DNA from: Nitrobacter sp051535215
GTDB lineage: Bacteria > Pseudomonadota > Alphaproteobacteria > Rhizobiales > Xanthobacteraceae
Assembly (NCBI RefSeq): GCF_051535215.1
Contig: NZ_JBPPLY010000004.1
Coordinates: forward strand, 1 to 64,000
Direction of reading: 5' to 3'
DNA: 64,000 bases
Position 1 is the first letter of the stretch, and each line of letters opens with the position of its first letter. Of this stretch, positions 9,488 to 17,278 are shown one piece after another. Below the pieces are notes generated by a model. The model ran no database searches. It was not told the DNA's origin and saw nothing but the letters and a program-made list of their open reading frames with translations. Both the position numbers and the translations under genes were made by a program.

Positions 9488-11005
9488 TTACCAGGTGCGC
9501 TGAGCGCGGAACATAACGGTCCAGATGTCCTGGTCCTTCAGGGCGTAGACACCTCCCGGCTTGCCGATACCCTGGTTAATTGGAAGGACAGCCGTGCCGG
9601 CATACTTCTGATCCAGCATAGTATAAACCCCTTCCGTCGTGAACGTCAGGTTCTTGACCGGAGTCCAGCGCAGGTTCGCACCAATCTGCCCGATGTTGTA
9701 ATCCGGGTTGCAGGTGGTGACACCGGCGCCAAGGGCAACAGGGATCGTCACGTTGCACATAATGTTCTTGGCCGCGCCAGTGTATCTGACCGATGCGTAA
9801 GCGCCGAAGACCGACGTGGCCCAGTACGGGTTCCAGTTGTGATTGAAAGCACCGCGCATACCCCAGGTCGAAATGAGCTGGAGCGAGCCTCCGGGAGCAT
9901 AGACTGCATCCGGTGCAAAGCCATATCCAACGCCGGTCACGCCGGAATAGATCGTGGCTGCGCCCGCCGCGGGACCCAGATCCTGGATGTTGTAACGGGT
10001 CGCACCGTTGGTGTAGACGCCCTGGATGTTGATCGTGTCACCCGGTCCGGTCGGGATGTTCTTGATCTGCAAGGCGAGCTGACCGGCCCAACCCCACTTG
10101 TCTCCGGGACCACCGGTCGTTTGATCGGTGCCATAATAAGCAGGATTGTTGTTGTGGGCCGCAACCGACGCCTGGAAAAGGCCCCAGGCCTGATCGACGC
10201 GGAGTTGGCCGACAACGTCCGGAACGGTCGTTCCGCCGTAGGCGTTGACGCCGTAACCGAAGTTGTTCGCCGCCGCGGCGGGAGCGATCGCGTTCGGGCT
10301 GAGGTTGTTGATACCAGCCTGGTAATAGGCGCTCGGATCCTGAACGCCGACCGATGCCGACACGCCGTTGCCGAATTCCGCCGTATAGGTGAACTGGTTC
10401 ACGCCGGTAAGCGCGCCGCCGCCGCCGACGAGACCGTCGTAGATGTTGCCGGGATAGCTGCCCCATGGGGTGCTGAACTGCGAAGCAGCTTTACCCATCG
10501 TGAAGCCGGCGAACTGGATGAAGGCGTAGTACACGCCGATCTGGCCGCCGGAGACGGCGCCGTTGCCGCTCGCTCCAGCCGGAGCAGCGTCATACGTGGA
10601 CAAGCCGGTAGACGAACCGGCATAACCGCCCGAGGTCCAGGTGAAGACCGTATCCATATAGGTGCGGACCACACCGTATTCGGTGGCGGTGCGGGTATCG
10701 ATGTTCAGGTCTGCGCGGGACCGCCAGGTGAAGGCGTTGCTGAAACGGTTTTGCGCGCCGGCGGCGCCTGAAGTATTGCCGCCGAAGATCGAATTGGTAT
10801 TAACGCCCATATCCGCACGGATATAGCCGCCGAGCTTGATGCAGGTGTCAGTGCCGGGGATGTAGTAGAAGCCCGCGCCGTACAGGGAGCAGATCTTCAC
10901 GTATTCGACCGCTTTGGCCTTCAACGGAAGATCGGCAGCCTGTGCCCCGCTCATGGCGATCAAACCCGCCGCCGAGCTGAGGAAAAGGCTCTTCATCAAT
11001 TTCAT
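9488..11005 (-). CDS. Outer-membrane porin, Porin_2 family (paralogue B)
   Basis: The second Porin_2 porin (505 aa). The signal peptide ends SGAQA and is followed by ADLPLKAKAVEYVKICSLYG as in paralogue A. ATG at 11005 is supported by GGAGG 8 bases upstream; in-frame sequence up to 11056 is not needed. Compared with paralogue A the strands and C-terminus are almost unchanged, while differences cluster near residues 120-135, 215-240 and 330-350, positions expected for extracellular loops. Each copy has its own terminator, so they are separate transcription units, presumably with different regulation. Confidence 0.93.
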   Translation of the reverse strand: MKLMKSLFLSSAAGLIAMSGAQAADLPLKAKAVEYVKICSLYGAGFYYIPGTDTCIKLGGYIRADMGVNTNSIFGGNTSGAAGAQNRFSNAFTWRSRADLNIDTRTATEYGVVRTYMDTVFTWTSGGYAGSSTGLSTYDAAPAGASGNGAVSGGQIGVYYAFIQFAGFTMGKAASQFSTPWGSYPGNIYDGLVGGGGALTGVNQFTYTAEFGNGVSASVGVQDPSAYYQAGINNLSPNAIAPAAAANNFGYGVNAYGGTTVPDVVGQLRVDQAWGLFQASVAAHNNNPAYYGTDQTTGGPGDKWGWAGQLALQIKNIPTGPGDTINIQGVYTNGATRYNIQDLGPAAGAATIYSGVTGVGYGFAPDAVYAPGGSLQLISTWGMRGAFNHNWNPYWATSVFGAYASVRYTGAAKNIMCNVTIPVALGAGVTTCNPDYNIGQIGANLRWTPVKNLTFTTEGVYTMLDQKYAGTAVLPINQGIGKPGGVYALKDQDIWTVMFRAQRTW

Positions 11006-11621
11006 TTCAACCTCCAAGTTGCTCTTTAGGGCAGGTTCCGGATCCGTTAAGCGCAAATCGCTCGAAGAAAACGTTCCCTCAGTCCCTGACTAACCGCCCA
11101 GCCGTTCGCGCTTGTTCGGACACTCCCGCCTACGCGAGGGACTCAAGCGAACTACCCAAAAACAGCGAACCACCAAAAACGGAACGACCTCGGGATGCCC
11201 CCCTCCGTCGTGTGACCACAATTACCGAACCGATGTGCACACGCAATGAAGGAACGTCTCAGAATAGAACGTGTCTAACCGTTTTTGGCGGTGTGTTGCA
11301 CAAACACCACGCCTTACCGTTGCAAACGGACAGACAAGCTATTGTTTTGTCATATCTTTTTCAAAGACGACATTCGAGGACGTGCGAACGCTCCGCCCCT
11401 GCTTCGCGGACCTTCCGTCCGTTCGAATGGCCCGATCGCGGCGAATCATCGAGGGCACCGCCCGACCTGATTCGACAGCCGCTCGATGCCCGTTTACGGC
11501 GAAAAAAACTTCGGGAGCAGCGCGGCCATCGTCGAAAGTCCCGGATGATGGCGTGCTAAGGACATATCGCACGATCCGGCGCTTGCGGCTGGCGAGCGTG
11601 TCGGGCATATCGAGCATTGAC
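11006..11621 (+). other. Intergenic region upstream of porin B and tRNA-Ser
   Basis: About 615 bases without a convincing gene. The left part must contain the porin B promoter, with an unusually AT-rich stretch near 11150-11350 for this genome. Short open frames in 11212-11660 overlap the tRNA or lack any coding signature. No hairpin or known RNA motif is recognised. Confidence 0.5.
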
Positions 11622-11715
11622 GGAGCTGTGGCCGAGTGGCTGAAGGCGGCGGTTTGCTAAACCGTTATAGGGTTGTAAAGCCCTATCGAGGGTTCGAATC
11701 CCTCCGGCTCCGCCA
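11622..11715 (+). tRNA. tRNA-Ser (anticodon GCU)
   Basis: Acceptor arms GGAGCTG and CGGCTCC pair, followed by discriminator G and an encoded CCA. The D-arm contains GGCCGAGTGGCTGAAGG, the anticodon loop reads TTGCTAA with GCT at 11656-11658, a long variable arm TATAGGG...CCCTATC is present, and the T-arm has GGGTTCGAATCCC. The long variable arm and the anticodon both specify serine, decoding AGC/AGU. Confidence 0.96.
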
Positions 11716-11878
11716 GACAACGCCGATTGCCCTCTATAGTGCGACATTGCCGCCGATCACCGTGTGCCTATCAACGGGCACAGGCCCCGCTCACCGCCTT
11801 ACGCTGAAGCATCTTTGATTCTGTCATCAAAAACGGCGGCAACACACGGAATCAGTCTGCTGAACGAATGAATTTCGC

Positions 11879-12175
11879 CTAGCCGCAAAAGGCGCGAACG
11901 ATCCTGCCCGTTTTGGGGTCGGTTTCGATCGTCACCCGTTCGCGACGATAGTCCATGGTCACGCCCTGGCCGGGTGAGATCTGGCGCACGATGGTTGCGC
12001 CAGTCATTTTCCTGGCTTGCTTGTCGGTCAACCGAGCCATGCCAGCCAACGCCTTCGCTGCGCCAGGCCGGCATATGCCTCGCGTGGCGCTGCCCGCTCC
12101 ACCCGCGCCAGCCTGGAATGCGACGGTCGAGACAGCGAGCACGGCTGTTGCCACAGAAACCAGTTTCGCTTTCAT
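11879..12175 (-). CDS. I78 family peptidase inhibitor-like secreted protein
   Basis: A small exported protein (98 aa). The signal peptide covers about the first 22 residues. The mature part has a Cys, then AAKALAGMARLTDKQARKMTGA, TIVRQISPGQGVTMDYRRER, and a C-terminal TGRIVRAFCG. This matches the I78 inhibitor fold, in which the paired Cys form a disulfide and the MDYR loop inserts into subtilisin-type proteases. AGGAA precedes the ATG at 12175; a TTG two codons earlier is possible. It follows the DJ-1-like gene by 27 bases and is probably its operon partner. Target protease is unknown. Confidence 0.75.
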   Translation of the reverse strand: MKAKLVSVATAVLAVSTVAFQAGAGGAGSATRGICRPGAAKALAGMARLTDKQARKMTGATIVRQISPGQGVTMDYRRERVTIETDPKTGRIVRAFCG

Positions 12176-12202
12176 GACCAATCGTTCCTTTTGTCTGTTG
12201 TC

Positions 12203-12886
12203 CTAAAGCATGGCCACGATTTTCCTGGCTGTGGCCTTGGCCGAGAAGGGATTTTGCCCGGTCACGAGACGTCCATCCGCTACGGCATAGGTCAGAAACG
12301 GCAGAAGCGCCTTTTGGTATCGCGCGCCGCGTCGTTTCATTTCGGCTTCGGCGTTGTAGGGCACCCTGCCGGAGACGCCTGCCAGAATCTCTTCCGACCA
12401 CGCAAAGCCAGTGATGCGCTTGCCGGCCACCAGCATCGTTCCATCGCTGAGAGCGAGGTTGAGAAGGCCGCAATAGCCGTGGCAGACCGATGACACGATG
12501 CCGCCCCGCTCCCAGATGCCGCGTGCCAGTTTCTGCAATCCGGCATCGTCCGGGAAATCCCACATCACCGCATGGCCGCCGGTGAAATAGATCACGTCGA
12601 ACAGCGCCGCGTCGATCTCGTCCGGCCGCGCCGTCTCAGCGAGAAGCGTCATGCGCGCAGGGCTGTTCAGCCACGCGTTCGCCGACGCATCGAGCAGCGG
12701 CCATTTGAGCGCACGCGGTTCGAGCGGCGACTTTCCTCCCGTGGGGCTGACGATGCGTTGCTCGTATCCTTCGGCCTCGAAAATATCATAGGCGTGCGTC
12801 AATTCGGACAACCACAGACCGGTCGGCTCGCCCGGATCGGCATAATGGGACACGTTCGTGACCACGTGGAGAATGCGTCTGGTCAA
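12203..12886 (-). CDS. DJ-1/PfpI family protein (Hsp31-like)
   Basis: A class I glutamine amidotransferase-like protein (227 aa). The nucleophile elbow SSVCHGYCGLL (about residue 125-135) holds the conserved Cys-His pair, TGLWLSELTHAYDIF carries the Glu, and TGGHAVMWDFPDD is typical of the Hsp31/glyoxalase III branch. Members act as glutathione-independent glyoxalases, deglycases or chaperones; which applies here cannot be read from sequence. No ATG fits; TTG at 12886 has GAAGGA 8 bases upstream and gives the expected N-terminus (TRRILHVVTNV). It lies in an operon with the 85-aa protein upstream and the I78-like gene downstream. Confidence 0.85.
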   Translation of the reverse strand: MTRRILHVVTNVSHYADPGEPTGLWLSELTHAYDIFEAEGYEQRIVSPTGGKSPLEPRALKWPLLDASANAWLNSPARMTLLAETARPDEIDAALFDVIYFTGGHAVMWDFPDDAGLQKLARGIWERGGIVSSVCHGYCGLLNLALSDGTMLVAGKRITGFAWSEEILAGVSGRVPYNAEAEMKRRGARYQKALLPFLTYAVADGRLVTGQNPFSAKATARKIVAML

Positions 12887-12908
12887 ATGAATGTCCTTCT
12901 TTCGAAAG

Positions 12909-13166
12909 TCACGACAGGCGTTCCGACCGCCACAGGCCATCTTTGCCGCGAGCGAGCCGCCAGATCCGCGCCGTTACGAGCGTGCCCTTTGCGGTGCGAT
13001 AATCGGGGACGGAAAGGCGGAGGCCATCGTCATCGGCCTGCCATTCCGCGAGGACGGTGACGCCATCGCCAAACTCGACCAGGCATTCCGGCTCTGCCTT
13101 GCCGTCGTCATCGACGGAGACGCGACCTCGCCGGAAAGCATGACTGTGAGGGAACGCGAAACGCAT
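12909..13166 (-). CDS. Conserved hypothetical 85-aa protein
   Basis: A small soluble protein with no signal peptide or membrane segment. It is beta-rich in appearance: FGDGVTVLAEWQADDDGLRL and TLVTARIWRLARGKDGLW. The start is an ATG with only a weak, distant purine-rich site. It ends 22 bases before the DJ-1-like gene on the same strand, so the two are probably cotranscribed. No family is recognised. Support comes from the compact arrangement and amino acid composition rather than motifs. Confidence 0.55.
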   Translation of the reverse strand: MRFAFPHSHAFRRGRVSVDDDGKAEPECLVEFGDGVTVLAEWQADDDGLRLSVPDYRTAKGTLVTARIWRLARGKDGLWRSERLS

Positions 13167-13313
13167 TCGTCGGCACCGCCTCTCTTAGTTGTTTCGGCAA
13201 TCGCGCCATCGCCCTCGTTACCTAAGCCCGGCTACAGATTATGTAAGGTGTTCCCACTTTCGATCCCAGGCGAAGCGGCGCGTTGCGCGCGAAGCGCGAA
13301 GGAGGAGAACTGG

Positions 13314-14267
13314 ATGCAAACAATTCTCGGCGCCTCCGGACAGATCGGGCACGAATTGGCCATCTATCTCAAGCGCGACTTCACCAGCGATATCCGGCTG
13401 GTGAGCCGAAATCCAAAACAGGTGAACGGCAGCAACCAACTTCATCGAGCGGACCTGCTCGACGCCAGCGATACGCTGGGCGCGGTCGAAGGCTCTGAAA
13501 TCGTCTATCTGACAGCCGGGCTGCCGATGGATACAAGGCTCTGGGTCGAGCAATGGCCTGTCATCATGACGAACGTGATCGACGCCTGCGCTGCGCAGGG
13601 AGCGCGGCTGGTGTTCTTCGACAACACCTACATGTATCCGCAGACCGACGAGCCTCAGACGGAAAACACCACGTTCCGTCCCCATGGCGAGAAGGGGCGC
13701 ATCCGCGCCGCCATCGCCGGAGATCTGCTCTCGGCGATGGAAAAGAAGCGGCTGACCGCGCTGATCTGCAGGGCGCCCGAGTTCTACGGCCCCGGCAACA
13801 CACAGAGCATCACCAACAGTTCCATCATCGAGCCCCTTGCCCGGGGAAAGGCCGCGCGGGTCTTCCTGCGCGACGATAGGTTGCGCAGCCTGATCTACAC
13901 GCCGGATGCAAGCCGGGCCATGGCGCTCTTGGGAAACACGGGCGACGCTTACGGCCAGACCTGGCACCTGCCCTGCGACGACGATCGCCTGACCTATCGC
14001 GCGTTCATTGCACTCGCCGCGGAGCAATTCGGCACCGAGCCTCGATACCGGGTGCTGAAGCGCTGGCAGTTGCGACTGGCAGGCCTGTTCAACAGGCGGA
14101 TCCGCGATGCCGCGGAACTGCTGCCGCGCTACGAGACCGACAACATCTTCGTCTCGGACAAATTCAAGACGCGGTTTCCAGACTTCCGCGTCACGACGTT
14201 CCGCAAAGGCCTGGCCTCCATCCGGGACGGGCATCTCGTTCCGAACAAGGCTTCGGCGGGCAAGTGA
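13314..14267 (+). CDS. NAD(P)-dependent epimerase/dehydratase family protein
   Basis: An extended short-chain dehydrogenase-like protein (317 aa). It begins TILGASGQIGHELAIYL, a GxSGxxG nucleotide-binding motif, and has a conserved FFDNTYMYPQ segment (about residue 97-106) where the catalytic Tyr region lies. RAPEFYGPGN near 158-167 is characteristic of sugar-nucleotide epimerase relatives. The canonical YxxxK pair is not obvious, so the catalytic chemistry may differ from classical epimerases. GGAGGAGAA precedes the ATG at 13314, which is therefore chosen over in-frame upstream starts. It is divergent from the small protein/DJ-1/I78 operon, about 150 bp away. Confidence 0.8.
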   Translation: MQTILGASGQIGHELAIYLKRDFTSDIRLVSRNPKQVNGSNQLHRADLLDASDTLGAVEGSEIVYLTAGLPMDTRLWVEQWPVIMTNVIDACAAQGARLVFFDNTYMYPQTDEPQTENTTFRPHGEKGRIRAAIAGDLLSAMEKKRLTALICRAPEFYGPGNTQSITNSSIIEPLARGKAARVFLRDDRLRSLIYTPDASRAMALLGNTGDAYGQTWHLPCDDDRLTYRAFIALAAEQFGTEPRYRVLKRWQLRLAGLFNRRIRDAAELLPRYETDNIFVSDKFKTRFPDFRVTTFRKGLASIRDGHLVPNKASAGK

Positions 14268-14647
14268 GGGTTGGGATCGGCGGCGTACGGTCTTCCGCCA
14301 GACGGTGAAGCCTGCGCGGACGCGCGGATGAAAGCCCGGGCTCGCGGCAGTCGAGCCGTTTAAGCGCAGCCGGGATCAGTTGCCTCGCGCGTGCTGGCGG
14401 ACCCGGCAGGCCAGGTGGAGAAACGGAACGTCCTGTCCTGCCGGCTCATACGGGTTTCGCCAGGTTGTCCCGATTGTCAGAGCCTCGGATCGACCGGCCA
14501 GGCCTGCGTGCTATGCCACCTTCGCTGTCGCCGACAGCCGGCAGTGTTGCTCGGAATCATCAGCACGGAAGGGAGTCGGACGCGAATTTAGAATCCTTTT
14601 GACTGTGCAACGCGATTTGATTTTGCTGGCAGGCGCTGGGTAATAGG
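14268..14647 (+). other. Intergenic region without recognised gene
   Basis: 380 bases between the epimerase stop and a membrane micropeptide. Composition is GC-rich with several short inverted repeats, but none is followed by a T-run and no riboswitch or known RNA is recognised. The last 60 bases, more AT-rich (around GAATTTAGAATCCTTTTGACTG), may hold the promoter of the micropeptide. Confidence 0.4.
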
Positions 14648-14746
14648 ATGAGTACCATGCTGGAAATGATTACCGCCGTCTTTGGAATAATGAGCGTCAG
14701 CATTTTCCTGGCCCACGCGATCGATGGATATTGGTCGCGGCCCTGA
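14648..14746 (+). CDS. Single-pass membrane micropeptide (32 aa)
   Basis: A short frame encoding a 32-residue peptide: MSTMLEMITAVFGIMSVSIF followed by LAHAIDGYWSRP. It has one predicted membrane helix (about residues 5-24) and a short polar tail with Trp and Arg. The ATG follows a weak purine-rich site (GGTAATAGG). Its codon use and hydrophobic design resemble small membrane proteins frequent in this family, but function is unknown and homologue searches are needed to confirm it. Confidence 0.5.
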   Translation: MSTMLEMITAVFGIMSVSIFLAHAIDGYWSRP

Positions 14747-14798
14747 CCCGAACGACGTGCCCGCCACTGTTCGGACCCCGCCCTGCTCCGTTTATCCG

Positions 14799-15242
14799 TT
14801 ACGCCTCCGCCAGGTCGAAATCCTGACGTAACCGCGCCGCCATGTCCCGGACGCGTCCACGCCACAGGCCTGGATCGGCGACCGGGCCGGCCTCCGGTTT
14901 GATTGTCAGCATGGCATTCCACGGGTTTGCGCCATAGACGGTCACCACGAACCCGCTGGCCGGCGCGCCGTCGAGCGTTCGCAGCGCTTTCAGGATGATA
15001 CCGGCCAGTTCGTCCGCGGTTTTACGGCGGTTGTGGCTCTCCTCCGGTTGATCCGACCGCATGGTGGCGTCGGCAGTTGGATCACCCGCTTCCGCCGGCT
15101 CCCGAATTCCTGCCTCGGGCGATTCGGGTGCGGCGAGCGGATCGTCGTCAGGCTGTTCGGGCTGAGGCGCGTTGTGGCGCGCACCCAAAACGTTCTGGAT
15201 CAGGGCCAGCAGTCCCTTGTCCAAGCCGCTGCTGTTGCCCAC
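14799..15242 (-). CDS. Conserved hypothetical 147-aa protein
   Basis: A soluble protein in two parts. Residues 1-70 are acidic and Pro/Glu/Asp-rich and look disordered. Residues about 75-147 form a compact domain: KTADELAGIILKALRTLDG, FVVTVYGANPWNAMLTIKPE, and a C-terminal helix RVRDMAARLRQDFDLAEA. The start is GTG at 15242 with GGAG 8 bases upstream. No known family is recognised. It stands alone, convergent with the membrane micropeptide gene. Confidence 0.65.
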   Translation of the reverse strand: MGNSSGLDKGLLALIQNVLGARHNAPQPEQPDDDPLAAPESPEAGIREPAEAGDPTADATMRSDQPEESHNRRKTADELAGIILKALRTLDGAPASGFVVTVYGANPWNAMLTIKPEAGPVADPGLWRGRVRDMAARLRQDFDLAEA

Positions 15243-15431
15243 GTCGGTCGCTCCGGTCGATCGAGGCGGCGGGACAAGTGTCTCACGCCCTCTGGATCAG
15301 GATGATTTTGGATCGAATCGATCCAGATCATGACCGGGATTTATTCCATATTCCAGAACGGGATGCGGGCCGAAAGCCGCACCACACATTACTTATCCGC
15401 TTTAGCTAGCCAGCGAATATCTTGCGGGATG

Positions 15432-15533
15432 TCAGCTTAGCGCCACCCCGATCAGAACCGTGACGAGCACGCCGAAGCCGGCGAACGCGATATTGAGGAA
15501 ATTCCGGGCCAATCCAGGTTCGGTGGTCAGCAT
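15432..15533 (-). CDS. Single-pass membrane micropeptide (33 aa)
   Basis: A 33-residue frame: MLTTEPGLARNFLNIAFAGF followed by GVLVTVLIGVALS. Nearly all of residues 11-33 can form one membrane helix, with a short N-terminal segment outside. A good ribosome site, GGGAGA, lies 6-7 bases before the ATG, which is the strongest argument that it is translated. No family recognised. It is on the strand opposite to the double-glycine peptide that starts 216 bases away. Confidence 0.5.
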   Translation of the reverse strand: MLTTEPGLARNFLNIAFAGFGVLVTVLIGVALS

Positions 15534-15655
15534 GATGTTTCTCCCGGTACGCAAAACAAGTTTTCGTAGAATGAGCGCAGAAACTTAATCAATTCTTTCA
15601 GAATCACCCCGGCGGCGAGGCTGAAGGAGAGATTCGCACAGAATCAGAAGTGGCT

Positions 15656-15672
15656 ATGTGATCCGGATCACG
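15656..15672. promoter_or_regulatory. CRP/FNR-superfamily-like palindrome
   Basis: GTGATCCGGATCAC is a perfect 14-base palindrome. In the wider form TGTGA-N6-TCACG it matches the CRP half-site spacing, and it differs from the FNR/FixK box TTGA-N6-TCAA only at the outer bases. It lies about 80 bases upstream of the double-glycine peptide gene, a normal activator distance. Binding is inferred. Confidence 0.5.
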
Positions 15673-15749
15673 CCGCGGTCGCGCGCAGGCCGTTACACCT
15701 GTTCGGAGATTTGCGGGAAGCCTTCCCGCCGCACCGACGGGAGACCGAC

Positions 15750-15932
15750 ATGACTCAACCGATCACAGGCATCCGTAACCTGACAACCGACGAGATCGAT
15801 CTCGTCAGTGGCGGGCTCACCTGGGCCTATGAGATCCGCTCCCCCGATGGCAACGTTCTGGACGTCGGCGTGAAGCTCGACAAGACCACGGGCCGGGAAG
15901 TCCCCTACGCGATCTGGACTCACGCCCAGTAG
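15750..15932 (+). CDS. Small peptide with double-glycine (bacteriocin-type) leader
   Basis: A 60-residue peptide. The N-terminal 22 residues read MTQPITGIRNLTTDEIDLVS then GG, matching the class II bacteriocin-type leader pattern L-x3-E-[LI]-x2-V-[SN]-GG cleaved after GG by C39-type peptidase transporters. The remaining 38 residues start LTWAYEIRSPDGNVLDV and end YAIWTHAQ. They contain no Cys, have three aromatic residues near the ends, and are soluble rather than membrane-active in appearance. CGGGAGA precedes the ATG at good spacing. No C39 peptidase or dedicated transporter lies in the window. The leader call is from sequence; a bacteriocin or signalling role is inference. Confidence 0.65.
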   Translation: MTQPITGIRNLTTDEIDLVSGGLTWAYEIRSPDGNVLDVGVKLDKTTGREVPYAIWTHAQ

Positions 15933-16254
15933 CTTTCGCCTGTCTTCCGGCAAAACACCGTTCATTCGTTCTCGGCCGGGACCCGACTGAACCTTTCGCT
16001 CGATGAAACGACCCACAATGGGCTGGGGGATTGCACTGCCCAGTCTAGGCACAACGTCACCGGGCGATCATATTCCGCTCAGGTGGCGTTGTTGTTTGAG
16101 CGTGCGTTCGAAGACAGCAACTCGGACGCGGAAAGACACCAGACTGATTCAACTACGGTGAACAGATTCTGGTGTATCCTTCTGATGAAGCGCGGTCTTA
16201 CCCGAAAATCGGTTTCCGCTTTGCGTTCGCGCGGCCCTTCGGGTCGGGATCTCG
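15933..16254. other. Intergenic region with diverged ACCGGT-family repeat
   Basis: About 320 bases with no supported gene. The segment about 16140-16222 (GATTCAACTACGG..., TATCCTTCTGATGAAGCG, CTTACCCGAAAATCGG) aligns, in inverse orientation, with the repeat at 40.5 kb. It therefore appears to be a decayed copy of the dispersed palindromic element. The rest shows nothing recognisable. Confidence 0.5.
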
Positions 16255-16539
16255 CTAGTTCGCCGTGCCCGTAGCGCCCAACCTCGACTTGGCCTTGTTT
16301 TTGGCGCTGGCTTTGGGCTGGCCTTCATTACGCACGCCGCTCCAGGGGTCGTTGGATCTTGCGGCGTCGGGAATCGTCCGCAGCGTATCCTTGTAGGCTT
16401 TTTCGATGGCCTGCTGTTTCTCGATTTCTTCCTGCGTCTTGCCGGGCTTATCGGCGAGCATATTGATATGCGGCGACTGGGCAAAGGCTGGCCCCGACAG
16501 CAGTGCCGTCATCAGCACGGATGCGCGTAGAACCCTCAT
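16255..16539 (-). CDS. Small secreted protein with TIPD...DPW motif (paralogue 1)
   Basis: A 94-residue exported protein. A signal peptide (about 1-21, ending PAFAQ) is followed by a charged helix EEIEKQQAIEKAYKDTLRTI, then PDAARSNDPWSGVRN and a Lys/Ala-rich tail. It shares the arrangement AY-x4-L-x-TIPD-x5-DPW with the next gene upstream (16576-16830), so the two are paralogues. No Cys, no known domain. The two genes are 36 bases apart and probably cotranscribed. Confidence 0.7.
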   Translation of the reverse strand: MRVLRASVLMTALLSGPAFAQSPHINMLADKPGKTQEEIEKQQAIEKAYKDTLRTIPDAARSNDPWSGVRNEGQPKASAKNKAKSRLGATGTAN

Positions 16540-16575
16540 CGAAATTCTCCCCTAACGGTACCCGCGGACGAACCG

Positions 16576-16830
16576 CTACTTCGGCTTTTTTTCTGCGGAT
16601 GAAACGCCGAGACTTCCCCAGGGGTCAAATTTCTCCTTGGAATCGGGAATCGTCTTGAGCGCCTCGTTGTAAGCCCTCTCGTCCACCTTCGGTTTCTTGG
16701 CCGGTTTCTGATCGCCGCTATCGCCGCGGCGATGATGACCGCCGCCCATCTGGGCATCGGCTGGTGTCGCCGACACCATGGCCGCCGTCATCGCAACACC
16801 GACCGTGAATGCAAATGCTGCCAGCTTCAT
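16576..16830 (-). CDS. Small secreted protein with TIPD...DPW motif (paralogue 2)
   Basis: An 84-residue exported protein with a signal peptide (about 1-26, ending TPADA), a His/Gly/Lys-rich stretch QMGGGHHRRGDSGDQKPAKK, then VDERAYNEALKTIPDSKEKF and DPWGSLG. The last part matches paralogue 1. ATG at 16830 is preferred because GAGGGGAAGG lies just before it; longer in-frame starts (16851, 17025) extend ahead of the signal peptide. The GGHH segment could bind metal, but this is speculative. Function unknown. Confidence 0.7.
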   Translation of the reverse strand: MKLAAFAFTVGVAMTAAMVSATPADAQMGGGHHRRGDSGDQKPAKKPKVDERAYNEALKTIPDSKEKFDPWGSLGVSSAEKKPK

Positions 16831-17278
16831 GGCCTTCCCCTCAATTGCCATGTCGCGGTGCGATGGCCGTTGCTCAGTGTGTGCACACTTTGAAAAGACG
16901 CCGGGACAAGACGCCGGGCTGGCTGCGATATTAAGGCAACTCCGGACCGCAAACCATTGAGCGAACCAAAAATATTTTGATCGTGAGCCGCCTGCTTTGA
17001 CGTGCTTCCACCACGATTGGACCATGGCCTATCGCGGTGGCGGAAACGCTCCCGCTTTCAGGATAGCAGCAGGGGACGCCGGCCGCCGCAAAAAATCCTC
17101 CCGCCCCGTCGCCCGCGCCCGGTCCCGGCTACGGTAAATGCCCGGTAAATGCCGATGCGTATATTAAGCGTCGGCGCCAAGGTTATCTTCGAATGTTTCC
17201 CATAACCTCTGCCGGAAGCAAGGTCGCAGCGCTGCAGCTCGTGACCTCGCCATCCGTCGTGCATGGGAATTTGGGGAC
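16831..17278. other. Intergenic region between divergent units
   Basis: About 450 bases between the secreted-protein pair and the acyltransferase gene. It should contain both promoters. A short direct repeat of CGGTAAATGCC occurs near 17133-17155. No hairpin terminator, RNA gene or coding frame is supported. Confidence 0.4.

Noticed and set aside
14584..14600. ICE-like TTTAGAATCCTTTTGAC
   Set aside because: Only one half-site fits the Irr box consensus; the other half has three mismatches, close to chance in AT-rich intergenic DNA.
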